Made by a program: the position numbers and the translations under genes. The notes under the pieces are model-generated. The model was not told the origin of the DNA and searched no databases. It saw only the letters and a program-made list of their open reading frames with translations. A DNA stretch of 64,000 nucleotides. Origin: Sandaracinobacteroides sayramensis. GTDB taxonomy: Bacteria > Pseudomonadota > Alphaproteobacteria > Sphingomonadales > Sphingomonadaceae. Below, piece after piece: positions 18,400 to 27,512 of this stretch (position 1 is the first letter of the stretch; each line of letters starts with the position of its first letter). The stretch covers positions 62,001 to 126,000 of the forward strand of contig NZ_JAKLSQ010000018.1 of assembly GCF_022014495.1 (NCBI RefSeq), in the 5' to 3' direction.

Positions 18400-18430
18400 A
18401 CCATTTCACCATCAAGTTCGAGGGGCAGGC

Positions 18431-19498
18431 ATGTTGCACGATCGGCTTTCGCTATCGGTTCCGCTGATCCAGGCGCCGATGGCCGGCGTTTCCACCCCGG
18501 CGATGGCGGCGGCGGTCTCCGACGCCGGCGGGCTCGGCTCGATCGCGCTGGGCGCGGCCGGAGCCGATTCGGCCCGGGCGATGATCGCGGAAGTGCGCGC
18601 CCGCACGCGGCGGCCGTTCAGCGTCAACCTCTTCGCCCACGCCCCCGCAACGCCGGATCCGGCCCGCGAGACGGCCTGGATCGAATGGCTGGCGCCGCTG
18701 TTCGAAGCTTTCGGTGCCGAACCGCCGCGCGCGCTCCACGCCGTCTACAAGAGCTTCGTGGAAGATGCGGACATGCTGGCCATGCTGCTGGAGGAGAAGC
18801 CGCCGGTCGTCAGCTTCCATTTCGGCCTGCCGCCGGCCCCAGTCCTCGCCGCGCTGAAGCAGGCGGGCCTGTTGCTGCTGGCGAGCGTGACCAGCCCGGC
18901 GGAAGCGGAGGCGGCAGAGGCGGCGGGGATCGACCTGCTGGTGGCGCAGGGGATCGAGGCCGGCGGGCATCGCGGCGCCTTCGATGCGGACGCCCCGGAC
19001 GACGGCCTGGGCACCATGGCGCTCACCCGCCTGCTGGCGCGGCGGGGAAGGTTGCCGGTGGTCGCCGCCGGCGGGATCATGGACGGGGCCGGAATCGCCG
19101 CCGCCCTCAGCCTCGGCGCCGTCGCCGCGCAACTGGGCACGGCCTTCATCCTCTGCCCGGAATCCGCCGCCGCCGAAGCCTATCGCCGGGCGCTGGCCGG
19201 GCCGGGCGCGGCGCACACGCGGTTGACGGCGCTGGTTTCGGGACGGCTGGCGCGCTCGCTGCCCAACCGCTTCACGGCGCTGGAGGAAAGTGCCGGCGGG
19301 CGCCAGCCGCCCGATTATCCGCCCGATTACCCGATCGCCTACGACGCCGGGAAGGCGCTGCACAAGGCGGCCAGCGCCCGTGGGGAATATGGCTTCGGCG
19401 CGCAATGGGCGGGCCAGGGCGCGCCGCTGGCCCGCGCCCTTCCGGCCGCCGAACTGGTCGCCCTTCTGCACGCCGAGCTGCTGGCCGCGCGCGGCTAA
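18431..19498 (+). CDS. Nitronate monooxygenase (2-nitropropane dioxygenase family)
   Basis: 355 residues. An FMN-dependent TIM barrel with the class signatures [17 protein letters not shown] near the start, [12 protein letters not shown] in the middle (the catalytic His lies in GGHRG) and [10 protein letters not shown] plus GTAF for phosphate binding. Family members oxidise toxic propionate 3-nitronate and other nitronates. It has a good GAGGGGCAGG ribosome site. Its stop is one base from the stop of the convergent flhB, so transcription from either side must end within the other gene or be factor-dependent. Confidence 0.87.
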   Translation: MLHDRLSLSVPLIQAPMAGVSTPAMAAAVSDAGGLGSIALGAAGADSARAMIAEVRARTRRPFSVNLFAHAPATPDPARETAWIEWLAPLFEAFGAEPPRALHAVYKSFVEDADMLAMLLEEKPPVVSFHFGLPPAPVLAALKQAGLLLLASVTSPAEAEAAEAAGIDLLVAQGIEAGGHRGAFDADAPDDGLGTMALTRLLARRGRLPVVAAGGIMDGAGIAAALSLGAVAAQLGTAFILCPESAAAEAYRRALAGPGAAHTRLTALVSGRLARSLPNRFTALEESAGGRQPPDYPPDYPIAYDAGKALHKAASARGEYGFGAQWAGQGAPLARALPAAELVALLHAELLAARG

Positions 19499-19499
19499 T

Positions 19500-20630
19500 T
19501 CAGCCTTCCGGCCTGCCATGCTCGTCGAAACGGGCGCCGTCCGGCGCTTCGGCGGGCGGCGGCTGCGCCCCCGGCTGGCCGACACGCAGCACGAAGGCGA
19601 GGATGGTGGCGACCGCCGCATAGAGGTCGGCGCGGATCGCCATCCCCACCCGGCCGGTGAAATAGAGCGCCCGCGTCACCGAGGGGTAGGACAAGGTTGT
19701 AACATCCCGCTCGGCGGCAAGCTCGCGGATGGCTTGCGCCACCACGCCGCGCCCGCGCGCGACGATGACGGGCGCCGCATCCTGTTCCGGCCGGTAGCGC
19801 AGAGCGACGGCGAAATGCGTGGGGTTGGTCAGCACCACCGTCGCATCCGCCATGGCGGCGCGGTTGGCGCGCTTCAGCGTGTCGCGCGCGAGGCGGCGCA
19901 TCGCCTGCTTCATCTCGGGCGAGCCTTCCTGCTGCTTCATCTCCTCCTTCACATCCTGCTTCGTCATCCGCAGCCGCTGCAGCCAGAGGCGGATCTGGAT
20001 GGGCAGGTCCACGGCGCCGATCAGCGCCAGCCCCAGGATCAGCGCCAGCACCAGCTTCAGCGCCAGCCCGGCGGCGAGATAGGCGCCGCTGTGCCCCGGC
20101 ATGGCGGAAAGCCCGGCCAGAAGCGGCACGGCGCCCTTCAGCGTCCAGCCGGCGATGGCGAACAGCACCGCCGCCTTCAGCACCGCCTTCATAAGCTCGA
20201 TGAGGCCGCGGCTGCCGAAGATGCGCTTGAAGCCGGCGGCCGGATTGAGGCGGCTCCAGTTGGGCGCGAGCTGGCCCGGCGTGAAGCCGATGCCGCCGGT
20301 GATGCCCTGACCCATCACGGCGGCGACCAGCGCCAGCGCCGCCAGCGCCGCCAGCGGCCCGGCCAGCGGCCACAGCCGGGCGGCGAGCGCGTCGACCGGG
20401 CGGAAGTCGCGGATCTCGGCATGGCCGAAGCGCAACCCCTCGAACAAGGCCATGTGCATCGCTTCCCCGAAGGCCGGCGCCACCGCCCACAGCCATAAGG
20501 CCCCGGCGGCGCCGGCGAGTGCGGTTGCGAGTTCGCGCGAGGCGAGGCGGTCGCCCTTCTCCCGCGCCTGCTCTCGCCGGCGGGGGGTGGGCGCCTCGGT
20601 GCGCTCGTCCTTGGGGGCCTGCTCAGCCAA
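19500..20630 (-). CDS. flhB: Flagellar export apparatus protein FlhB
   Basis: 376 residues. Four membrane helices follow a charged N-terminus (ERTEAPTPRRREQAREKG, typical of FlhB). The cytoplasmic domain contains the autocleavage site NPTH, where cleavage switches the exporter from rod/hook to filament substrates. A proline-rich tail ends the protein. The start is a TTG inside the last codons of fliR (8-base overlap), implying translational coupling. It is the last gene of the sigma-54 flagellar operon. Confidence 0.95.
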   Translation of the reverse strand: MAEQAPKDERTEAPTPRRREQAREKGDRLASRELATALAGAAGALWLWAVAPAFGEAMHMALFEGLRFGHAEIRDFRPVDALAARLWPLAGPLAALAALALVAAVMGQGITGGIGFTPGQLAPNWSRLNPAAGFKRIFGSRGLIELMKAVLKAAVLFAIAGWTLKGAVPLLAGLSAMPGHSGAYLAAGLALKLVLALILGLALIGAVDLPIQIRLWLQRLRMTKQDVKEEMKQQEGSPEMKQAMRRLARDTLKRANRAAMADATVVLTNPTHFAVALRYRPEQDAAPVIVARGRGVVAQAIRELAAERDVTTLSYPSVTRALYFTGRVGMAIRADLYAAVATILAFVLRVGQPGAQPPPAEAPDGARFDEHGRPEG

Positions 20631-21414
20631 GCAGCACCTCGGCGGCTTTCGCCTGCATCGCGGCGAGCGCGCCCGACAGGCTGTCGGAAAGCGCCGGCAG
20701 GCCGACCGGCAAGGCGGCGAGCCCGATCAGCAGCATCAGCGGAAAGCCGACGGAGAAGAGGTTCAGCTGCGGCGCGGAGCGCGCCGCCACCGCCAGCCCC
20801 AGATTGACGAGCAGCAGCGTCGCCCCCAGCGGCAGGGCGGCGATCAGCCCGGAAGCGAAGGCGAATCCGCCCCAGCCGGCGATGGCCCAGAGCCGCTCCG
20901 GCTCGAACAGTGCGGCGGCGTTCGGCATGGCGCGGTAGCTTTCGGCGATCAGTTGCAGGAACAGCAGATGCCCGCCGCTCCCCAGAAAGATCGACCAGAT
21001 AAGGAGGGCGAACAGCGCCGACAGCACCGGTGTCGGCGGCGCGCCGGGATCGACCAGTGTCGCGAAGCCCAGACCCATCGATTGCGCCAGCCAGTCCCCG
21101 GCGATCAGCGCGGCGGCGAAGGCGGCGTGGAGGGCAAGGGCGGCGACCGCGCCGATCAGGATTTCCCCGGCGATCGCCGCCAGCCCGGCCAGCGCCAGAA
21201 GCTCGGGCGGAACGGCGGGCGGGTGCGGTGTGCCCAGCAGCAGATAGCCGAAGGCCCCCGCCAGCCCGATCCGCACGCGCACCGGGATCAACTGCCCGCC
21301 AAGGGCCGGCAAGGCGGCCAGAGCCGCCCCCGGCCGGATGGAGGCGAACAGAAGCTCCAGCAGGAAGCGTTCCGGCTCCGACTCCATCGGAAACTGGGCG
21401 AAAGCCGGCTCCAT
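20623..21414 (-). CDS. fliR: Flagellar export apparatus protein FliR
   Basis: 263 residues with about six hydrophobic helices. The FliR-type segments RVRIGLAGAFGYLL, AGDWLAQSMGLGFATLVDP and the C-terminal GLAALPVGLPALSDSL are visible. FliR joins FliP and FliQ to form the export gate in the basal body centre. Normal length, overlapping flhB at its 3' end and 10 bases behind fliQ. Confidence 0.92.
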   Translation of the reverse strand: MEPAFAQFPMESEPERFLLELLFASIRPGAALAALPALGGQLIPVRVRIGLAGAFGYLLLGTPHPPAVPPELLALAGLAAIAGEILIGAVAALALHAAFAAALIAGDWLAQSMGLGFATLVDPGAPPTPVLSALFALLIWSIFLGSGGHLLFLQLIAESYRAMPNAAALFEPERLWAIAGWGGFAFASGLIAALPLGATLLLVNLGLAVAARSAPQLNLFSVGFPLMLLIGLAALPVGLPALSDSLSGALAAMQAKAAEVLLG

Positions 21415-21424
21415 GGGAAGCGGC

Positions 21425-21694
21425 CTAGCGCGCCATGTCGGGGATGGCGGCCATCGTCTCCCGCGCGAAATCGGCGATCAGCCCGCCGCTGATCCCGCCG
21501 AACAGCATCAGCGCCAGGAACACGCCGATCAGCTTCGGCACGAAGGTCAAGGTCGCCTCCTGGATGGAGGTGGCGGCCTGCAGCAGCCCGATCACCAGCC
21601 CGATCAGCAAGGCCGGCACCAGCGCCGGCAAGGTCGCCAGCACCAGCACCCAGAGCGCGCGCGCCGCGCTGTCGTAAAGAAGCGCCTCGCCCAT
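21425..21694 (-). CDS. fliQ: Flagellar export apparatus protein FliQ
   Basis: 89 residues with two membrane helices (VLATLPALVPALLIGLVIGL and IGVFLALMLFGGISGGLI) flanking the conserved QAATSIQEATLTFVPKL loop, which is diagnostic for FliQ. Four copies of FliQ surround FliP and FliR in the export gate. Two bases separate it from the fliP stop. Confidence 0.95.
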   Translation of the reverse strand: MGEALLYDSAARALWVLVLATLPALVPALLIGLVIGLLQAATSIQEATLTFVPKLIGVFLALMLFGGISGGLIADFARETMAAIPDMAR

Positions 21695-21696
21695 GC

Positions 21697-22479
21697 TCAG
21701 CCGGCGAAGCTGCGGGCGAGCGAGGCCATCACCAGCGCCCAGCCGTCTATCGCCACGAACAGCATCAGCTTGAACGGCAGCGAGATCATCACCGGCGAGA
21801 CCATCATCATCCCCAGCGCCATCAGCACGCTCGCCACCACCAGATCGATGATGAGGAAGGGCAGGAAGATGAGGATGCCGATCTGGAAGGCGGTCTTCAG
21901 CTCGGAGGTGGCAAAGGCCGGCATCAGCACCCGCATCGGCACCTCCGCCTCGCTGGCATAGGGCGCGTCGCCGGCCAGCCCGGCGAAGAGGCTCAGGTCC
22001 GCCTTGCGTGTGTTCTTCAGCATGAAGCCGTGCAGCACGTCGCCGGCGCGGGTGATCGCCTGCTCGGCCGGCAGTTCGTCGGCGACGAAGGGTTGCAGCG
22101 CGCTGTGGTTGATGCGGTCGAGCGTCGGCTGCATCACGAAGAAGGTCAGGAACAGCGCAAGGCCCAGCATCAACTGGTTGGGCGGCGCCTGCTGCAATCC
22201 GATCGCCTGCCGCAGGATCGCCAGCACCACGACGATCCGCACGAAGGCGGTCATCATCAGCAGCACCGAGGGCAGCAGCGCCAGCAGCGTCATCAGCAGC
22301 AGCACTTGCAGCGACAGGGAGAAGGGCGTGCCCTTCTCGCCGCCGGCCAGATCGATCAGGCCGCCCAAAGCCGAAGGCGCCTGCGCGGTGACAGGCGCGC
22401 CGGCCAGCAGCAGGGCGGCGAAACCGGCGGCGAACAGCAGCAGGTGCAGGATGCGGGGAGGGCGCAGGCGAATCGTCAT
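21697..22479 (-). CDS. fliP: Flagellar export apparatus protein FliP
   Basis: 260 residues. An N-terminal signal peptide, as is usual for FliP, is followed by the family signature LLLMTLLALLPSVLLMMTAFVRIVVVLAILRQAIG and the C-terminal VLMALGMMMVSPVMISLPFKLMLFV (both quoted here only as landmarks near residues 55-90 and 215-240). Five FliP subunits build the pore of the export gate. The ATG overlaps the fliO stop by four bases. Confidence 0.95.
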   Translation of the reverse strand: MTIRLRPPRILHLLLFAAGFAALLLAGAPVTAQAPSALGGLIDLAGGEKGTPFSLSLQVLLLMTLLALLPSVLLMMTAFVRIVVVLAILRQAIGLQQAPPNQLMLGLALFLTFFVMQPTLDRINHSALQPFVADELPAEQAITRAGDVLHGFMLKNTRKADLSLFAGLAGDAPYASEAEVPMRVLMPAFATSELKTAFQIGILIFLPFLIIDLVVASVLMALGMMMVSPVMISLPFKLMLFVAIDGWALVMASLARSFAG

Positions 22480-22805
22480 GGCCGGGGCTCCGCTTCGGTC
22501 GGTTGGGCGGGGGCGGGAACGAGGGCGGAATCTTCCGCCAGCAGGGAAATGCCGTGGCCCGAAACGCCGATCAGCAGCAGCCGGCCGTGAAAGCGCACCA
22601 CCGCCAGCCGCGCGGTCGGCGAAAGCGACTTCACCGCCTGTATCTCCAACGCCTCTGCGGCGGCGGGGAGGCGGGCGGAGGGAAAACCGCCAGCGAAGGC
22701 GGGCAGGCGGATCCAGCCGCGCTTCACCGCCAGCAGCGCCGCCACCGCCGCCAGGCAGACGAGCGGCAGCGCCACCGCCAGCCGCATGGCGAACTCCCCC
22801 AACAT
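22476..22805 (-). CDS. fliO: Flagellar biosynthetic protein FliO
   Basis: 109 residues. One N-terminal membrane helix (LAVALPLVCLAAVAALLAV) precedes a small soluble domain with the FliO-like LSPTARLAVVRFHGRLLLIGVS strand pair. FliO helps assemble FliP into its pentamer. The sequence is poorly conserved, so position between fliN and fliP carries much of the call. It overlaps both neighbours by ATGA junctions. Confidence 0.85.
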   Translation of the reverse strand: MLGEFAMRLAVALPLVCLAAVAALLAVKRGWIRLPAFAGGFPSARLPAAAEALEIQAVKSLSPTARLAVVRFHGRLLLIGVSGHGISLLAEDSALVPAPAQPTEAEPRP

Positions 22806-23290
22806 CAGCCGACGGCGCCCGGCAGCAGATCGAGCAGCCGCACCCCGAAGCGCTCGCCGATGGCGACCACTTCGCCGCGCGCGAAAGGCCGGCCGTTGAC
22901 GAGGATGGTGACCGGCTCGCTCGTCATCCGGTCGAGCGCGAACAATTGCCCCGGCTCCACCGAGAGCAGCTCGCGCAAGGGGATCATGCGGCTGCCGACC
23001 TCGACCGACAGCGCGACTTCGATGGCGGCGAGCTGCGGCGGCACCGGCGACTGGCCGGCGGCCGGCGCGGCGCCTCCGCCGGCCGCGCGCCCAGAATCTT
23101 TCAGAGCATCCTTCAGAGCATCCTTCGGGGCGTCTTTCGGGCGAGGAGCCGTGGCTGGCGCCTCCAGGGGGTCGGCCGGCTCGTCATAGTCGACGGTGAC
23201 TCGAGCGCCCGCTTCTCCGCCCCGCGCCGCCGCCCGATTGGCGGCGCGTCTGGTCTCGGCCTTCAGGCCGGGCGGGGCTACGGCGTTCAT
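22805..23290 (-). CDS. fliN: Flagellar motor switch protein FliN
   Basis: 161 residues. A disordered N-terminal part carries a short tandem repeat (PKDA-PKDA-LKDA-LKDS, encoded by ~12-base repeats at 23098-23143). The C-terminal ~75 residues are the SpoA domain typical of FliN (AIEVALSVEVGSRMIPLREL, then FALDRMTSEPVTILVNGRPF, then GERFGVRL). FliN forms the bottom of the C-ring with FliM. It overlaps fliM and fliO by ATGA junctions. Confidence 0.92.
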   Translation of the reverse strand: MNAVAPPGLKAETRRAANRAAARGGEAGARVTVDYDEPADPLEAPATAPRPKDAPKDALKDALKDSGRAAGGGAAPAAGQSPVPPQLAAIEVALSVEVGSRMIPLRELLSVEPGQLFALDRMTSEPVTILVNGRPFARGEVVAIGERFGVRLLDLLPGAVG

Positions 23291-24093
23291 TCGAAATTCT
23301 CCTCGGTCGGCTGCGGCGGGGCCAGCCGGCTCGCCGGCAGAGTGGCGAGACGGCGGCCCGCGGCCAGGATTTCCACATGCTCCGGCCGCTCCAGCGGCAG
23401 GATGCTTCCGGGCAGCAGCGCCGCCACCTCCGCCACCGGCAGGCGCATTTCCGCCAGCCGCAGCGCCACCGGCAGCGCCAGGTCCAGCGCCCGCTCCCGC
23501 GTCTGGTGCCGCCAGACTTCCGGGTCGGTGCGGGCGGGTTCGGGAAGGCCGGCCTCCAGCCCGTCGAAGCGCAGCGCCATCAGCGTCTCCGTCCGGTCGA
23601 TCTCCAGCCGGAAGCCGAATTGCGGTGGCAGGCCGTCGTGCTCGACGGCGCGCGGCGGAATCTCCGCAGGGCCGGCCGCCGGCCGGCCGATGGCCGCGAG
23701 CGCCCGCCCGGCCGAGCCGGCCAGAAACCGGCCCAGCGTCATCCAGGAGGCGCTGTTGGGCGGCAGCACGGGCATGTCGCCCGCCGGGCCGCCGCCGAAC
23801 AGCAGATCCAGCAAATGGCCGGCTCCGTCCGGCGCCAGCATCAGCGTGAGCGACGCTGGCTCAGCGCCGGCGACCCGCGGCGGCAGGCGCAGCCGCGCCA
23901 CGACATGGCTGGCGGCCGAAATATCCGCCGCCTCGTCCAGCCGGCGGGCGGCGCACCGCGCGCCGAAAAGGCGGGTCAGTTCCGGGCCGATCGCCGCCGC
24001 CAGCCCCGCCGCATCCGGCAGCAGGGGCGCCGGCGGCGCTTCGGCCGGCGGCTCCGGGAAGGTGGCGCTGGGCCAGGGGATGGGGCGGGCCAT
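23287..24093 (-). CDS. fliM: FliM-like flagellar motor switch protein lacking the CheY-binding N-terminus
   Basis: 268 residues, against about 330 for ordinary FliM. The C-terminal SpoA domain (ALDLALPVALRLAEMRLPVAEVA and the following LLPGSILPLERPEHVEILAAGRRL region) and a degenerate middle domain are present. The usual N-terminal LSQxEIDALL peptide that binds phosphorylated CheY is absent: the protein begins MARPIPWPSATFPEPP. There is no room for an upstream start because fliL ends 2 bases before the ATG. Gene position between fliL and fliN supports the call. The motor may be insensitive to CheY, or this may be a secondary flagellar system. Confidence 0.8.
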   Translation of the reverse strand: MARPIPWPSATFPEPPAEAPPAPLLPDAAGLAAAIGPELTRLFGARCAARRLDEAADISAASHVVARLRLPPRVAGAEPASLTLMLAPDGAGHLLDLLFGGGPAGDMPVLPPNSASWMTLGRFLAGSAGRALAAIGRPAAGPAEIPPRAVEHDGLPPQFGFRLEIDRTETLMALRFDGLEAGLPEPARTDPEVWRHQTRERALDLALPVALRLAEMRLPVAEVAALLPGSILPLERPEHVEILAAGRRLATLPASRLAPPQPTEENFE

Positions 24094-24095
24094 GG

Positions 24096-24596
24096 CTATT
24101 GCATCAGGAAGCTGGTGAGGAAAACGTCGTCGATCCCGGCGATCCCGCTCTTGCGCTGGAGCACATCGTTGATCGCCACGCGCATCCGCTTCGCCAGCGC
24201 CTCGCGGCCGCCGGGGGCGTTGAGATCGGCTTCGCCGGCTTCCGCCAGCACCCCCAGCACGGCGGAGACGATGGCCACCTGGTGGCGCTTCACCGCCTCC
24301 ACCACCGGCGCGCCGCCCTGGGTCGAAACGGCGATCTTCACCTGCACGAAGCGGCCCGTATCCTTCATGTTGGCGGTGAAGCTGTTCTCGATCTCCACAT
24401 ATTCGAGCGGCGCCACCTTGGGCGCCGGCGGCTTTTCCGGGCCGGCGGCCGGCAGCAGCGCCGGCGCGAACATCGAGCCGGCGACCCCCGCCGCCGCCCC
24501 GGCCAGCAGCAGGACGATCGGCAGCAGCAGGCGCTTCACGCCCCCCTTGCGCGGGGCGGCCTCGGCAGTCGTTGCGGATGCGATGGCTTCAGCCAT
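24096..24596 (-). CDS. fliL: Flagellar basal body-associated protein FliL
   Basis: 166 residues. A short cytoplasmic tail, one membrane helix (LLLPIVLLLAGAAAGVAGSMF) and a periplasmic domain with EYVEIENSFTANMKD and the C-terminal LTSFLMQ typical of FliL. FliL sits around the stator and tunes torque. It lies between fliK and fliM; 32 bases separate it from fliK. Confidence 0.9.
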   Translation of the reverse strand: MAEAIASATTAEAAPRKGGVKRLLLPIVLLLAGAAAGVAGSMFAPALLPAAGPEKPPAPKVAPLEYVEIENSFTANMKDTGRFVQVKIAVSTQGGAPVVEAVKRHQVAIVSAVLGVLAEAGEADLNAPGGREALAKRMRVAINDVLQRKSGIAGIDDVFLTSFLMQ

Positions 24597-24628
24597 GGGG
24601 GAGGTCTTTCGGCGATGGAGAAATGCGG

Positions 24629-25756
24629 TCAGGCATAACGGTCGATCCGGGTGCTGGCGGAAGGGTTCGCGGCCTCGGCGCCGATGCGCTGGCGAAGCCG
24701 CGCGGCGTTTTCGGCCTGTGTCTGCGGCCGCCCCGGCGGCGTGTCGGCGTGTCTCGTCATCCTGTCCCCCTGGCGTCCGCTGGCGTCGCCCGCCGAAGCG
24801 GCGGAAAGCCCTTCCGGGCTGCGATCCGTTGGCCTGTCCTGAGGCTTCTCTGGCGCCGGCTCGGGGCGCAGTTCCACACGGATTGCCTCCACTTCGGCGC
24901 CAAGCGCCGTCAGTTCCTGGCGAAGCTCCGGCTCGGCGGCCTCCAGCCGTGCGAGGCTGTCCGCCGTGGCGGTGGCGATCGTCACCTCCAGCGCGTCGCC
25001 TTCAGCCAGCTCCACCACAATATCCGGCGTGTGCAGGGAAGCTTCTCCCTCCATATCCGGGGTCGGGGGCGGCAGTTGGGCAAGCGGAGGCTGGCTTTCC
25101 GGGATAACGGTTTCCATTTGCGGGGCTTGCGGGGCAGAGACGGCCACTTCCATCCGCAATGGCGGCATTTGCGTGGCCGAGGCTGCGACAGGTGCGCTCG
25201 CGCGGGGCTGGCGCGGCCGATCGTCCGAGGGGTTGCGCCCGCTCTCCGCGAGACTCGGGGCGATCGGGGCCGCAGTGGCGACGGGTGTCATGATGGAAGG
25301 GGCAGCGGTCCGGCCGCTGCCGGGGTTGGGCGCGTTCGCCGCCGGGCCGGCGGGGGCTGGCGCCCCTGTCGCCATGACGGGAATGGGTGCCGCACGCTTC
25401 TCCCGCTCCGGCGTCGGCGGCGCGGATTGCATCTGCGGGGCGAGCGGTCGGCCGGTGCCGGATTCGGGCCTTGGGTCCAACCCCGGTTCGGGGGCGGGCT
25501 GCTCCAATGCGGCGGCCGTTTCGACAACGACCTCCAGCGGCAACGGCACAGGCAGCCCGGCAATGGCTTCGACAGCCGGCGTCTCGGCCATGTCCACCGA
25601 ATCCGTTTCCGGCACATCCGCAGCGGTGGCGGCCTGTTCCTCGGGCTCCGGCGGCGGGAGCGTGAAAACCGGCGTGGACTTCGCCGCCGAATGCCGCACG
25701 GGCGAGAGGGCGGCCAGAATCGGGGGCGCGGCGAGTGGCGCCGTCGTCGCGGTCAT
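24629..25756 (-). CDS. fliK: Flagellar hook-length control protein FliK
   Basis: 375 residues. The first ~230 are low-complexity, rich in Pro, Ala and acidic residues, as expected for the ruler part. Residues ~245-310 resemble the FliK C-terminal core (IVVELAEGDALEVTIATAT..LARLEAAEPELRQEL), where the more usual form has LxPxxLGxVEV followed by LRxxLxxxGL. The tail again is disordered and ends STRIDRYA. FliK measures hook length and triggers the FlhB switch. The call rests on composition, core and position between fliJ and fliL. Confidence 0.8.
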   Translation of the reverse strand: MTATTAPLAAPPILAALSPVRHSAAKSTPVFTLPPPEPEEQAATAADVPETDSVDMAETPAVEAIAGLPVPLPLEVVVETAAALEQPAPEPGLDPRPESGTGRPLAPQMQSAPPTPEREKRAAPIPVMATGAPAPAGPAANAPNPGSGRTAAPSIMTPVATAAPIAPSLAESGRNPSDDRPRQPRASAPVAASATQMPPLRMEVAVSAPQAPQMETVIPESQPPLAQLPPPTPDMEGEASLHTPDIVVELAEGDALEVTIATATADSLARLEAAEPELRQELTALGAEVEAIRVELRPEPAPEKPQDRPTDRSPEGLSAASAGDASGRQGDRMTRHADTPPGRPQTQAENAARLRQRIGAEAANPSASTRIDRYA

Positions 25757-26181
25757 GGGGCTTTCCTTTTGAGGGGTGGCACGCGCTCGGCGCTTTCCAT
25801 TTCTTCCGCCTGCCGTTCGGCGGCGGCGCGGGCGGCTGCGAAATCGCGCTCGGCGCGGCCGTGGCGGGCGGTGGCGGCGGCAAGCGCCAGTGCCGCCGAC
25901 TTGCGCGCCCGCTCGGCCTCCTCGGCCTGGCCGATCGCGCTTGCGAGAACCGGGCCGAGCAACGCCCGCAACGAAGCCGCGCCGCGAAGCGCCGAAAGGG
26001 CGGTTTCGCCGGGCGGCGTGCCGCTAGCCTCGATCAGCCCGCGCACCTGCCCCAACCGCTGCCCGGCCGTTTCAACCCGCAGCCCGGCCGCCGCCAGCCG
26101 CGTTTCGCCCGCGCGCAGAGCCACCTGCCGCACCCCCAGCAGCCGCGCCAGCCGGCGGCTTTTCGCCTGCATCGCCGTCAT
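25753..26181 (-). CDS. fliJ: Flagellar export chaperone FliJ
   Basis: 142 residues, nearly all predicted helix with heptad-like spacing, rich in Ala, Arg and Glu, as in the antiparallel coiled coil of FliJ. It links the FliI ATPase to FlhA and escorts chaperones. The sequence is poorly conserved; size, coiled-coil nature and position directly after fliI carry the call. ATG 26181 overlaps the fliI stop (ATGA), and its stop overlaps the fliK start. The same frame is open far upstream, but that part is the shadow of fliI. Confidence 0.75.
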   Translation of the reverse strand: MTAMQAKSRRLARLLGVRQVALRAGETRLAAAGLRVETAGQRLGQVRGLIEASGTPPGETALSALRGAASLRALLGPVLASAIGQAEEAERARKSAALALAAATARHGRAERDFAAARAAAERQAEEMESAERVPPLKRKAP

Positions 26182-27512
26182 TCCCCGCCCCATTCGGCGA
26201 GCAGCGCCGACAGGCTGTCGGCGAAGCCGAACCGCTCGGCCTGCGCCTGCGCCAGAAAGCTCTCCAGCAGGTCGGCCCGGTCCAGCGCCCGGTCCAGCTT
26301 CGGGTCCTGCCCCCGGCTGTAGGCGCCCATCGCCACCAGATCGCGGTTGCCCTCCACCAAAGTCAGTTCGCGGCGGAAGCGGGCGGCGGCGGCCAGATGC
26401 GCCGGGTCGGCGCAGTCCGCCATGGTGCGGCTGAGCGATTGCGACAGGTCGATGGCCGGAAAGCGCCCGCGCCCGGCGATGGCGCGGTCGAGAAGGATAT
26501 GCCCGTCCAGCACGCCGCGCGCGGTGTCCACCACCGGGTCGGAGACCAGATCGTCGCCATCGGCCAGCACTGTCATCAAGGCGGTGATGGCGCCGCCGCC
26601 GGCCCGGTCGTTGCCGGCACGCTCGACCAGACGCGGGATCAGGTCCAGCGCGGAGGGCGGATAGCCGCGCCGGCCGGGCGGCTCGCCCGCCGCCAGCCCG
26701 ATTTCCCGCTGGGCATGGGCGACACGGGTGAGGCTGTCGACGATCAGCAGCACATGCCGGCCTTCCGAGCGCAGCCATTCGGCGATGGCGAAGGCGCGCA
26801 GCACCCCGCGCACGCGCAAGGGGGCGGCGGCATCCGCCGGCACCGCCACCACATGCGCGCGCGCCAGGGCGGCGGCGGGAAGCTGGCCGAGGAAAGCGCC
26901 GATCTCGCGCCCGCGCTCCCCCACCAGCGCGATCACCACGGAGTCGGCCTCCGCGCCGCGCGCCAGCTGCTGCATCAGCACCGATTTGCCGACACCGCTT
27001 CCGGCGATCAGCCCCACCCGCTGGCCGCGCCCCAGAGTCAGCAATGTGTCGATGGCGCGCACGCCGGTGGGCAGCGCCTGCGTCACTTCCGCCCGGTCGA
27101 GCGCCGGGAGGGGTCGGCCGGCGAGCGGCCAATTGTCCAGGGTGCGCAACGGGCCGCGCCCGTCCAGCGGCTCGCCGCGCGCGCCGGTCACCCGGCCGAA
27201 CAGCGCCGGGCCGACCCGCACCCGGTCCGCCCGGCCGCGCAGCCAGGCCGGGGCGCCGGGCGCGACATGCGCCGGCCCCAGCGCCATCAGCAGCAGCCGG
27301 TCGGCGCGGAAGCCGATCACTTCGGCTTCGGCGATCGCCAGCCCGTCGCCCAGCTCGATCTCGACCAGCGCGCCGACGGCCGCCTCCAGCCCCTCCACCT
27401 GCATGAGCAGCCCCTCGCAGGCGACCACCCGCCCGGCGCGCGAGGGGGCGAAATCCACCCGCGCCAGCCGGGCGCGAATGTCCCCGGCGGCGCGCAGCGC
27501 GAAATGCTTCAT
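26178..27512 (-). CDS. fliI: Flagellum-specific ATPase FliI
   Basis: 444 residues, normal length. Walker A is GLIAGSGVGKS near residue 168, with the Walker B strand HVLLIVDSLTRVAHAQREI and the conserved RRGYPPSALDLIPRLVERAG and GGGAITALMTVL. It powers delivery of export substrates with FliH and FliJ. The frame extends upstream to 27641, but ATG 27512 (MKHFALRAAG) overlaps the fliH stop by four bases as elsewhere in this operon and gives the family length. Confidence 0.95.
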   Translation of the reverse strand: MKHFALRAAGDIRARLARVDFAPSRAGRVVACEGLLMQVEGLEAAVGALVEIELGDGLAIAEAEVIGFRADRLLLMALGPAHVAPGAPAWLRGRADRVRVGPALFGRVTGARGEPLDGRGPLRTLDNWPLAGRPLPALDRAEVTQALPTGVRAIDTLLTLGRGQRVGLIAGSGVGKSVLMQQLARGAEADSVVIALVGERGREIGAFLGQLPAAALARAHVVAVPADAAAPLRVRGVLRAFAIAEWLRSEGRHVLLIVDSLTRVAHAQREIGLAAGEPPGRRGYPPSALDLIPRLVERAGNDRAGGGAITALMTVLADGDDLVSDPVVDTARGVLDGHILLDRAIAGRGRFPAIDLSQSLSRTMADCADPAHLAAAARFRRELTLVEGNRDLVAMGAYSRGQDPKLDRALDRADLLESFLAQAQAERFGFADSLSALLAEWGGE

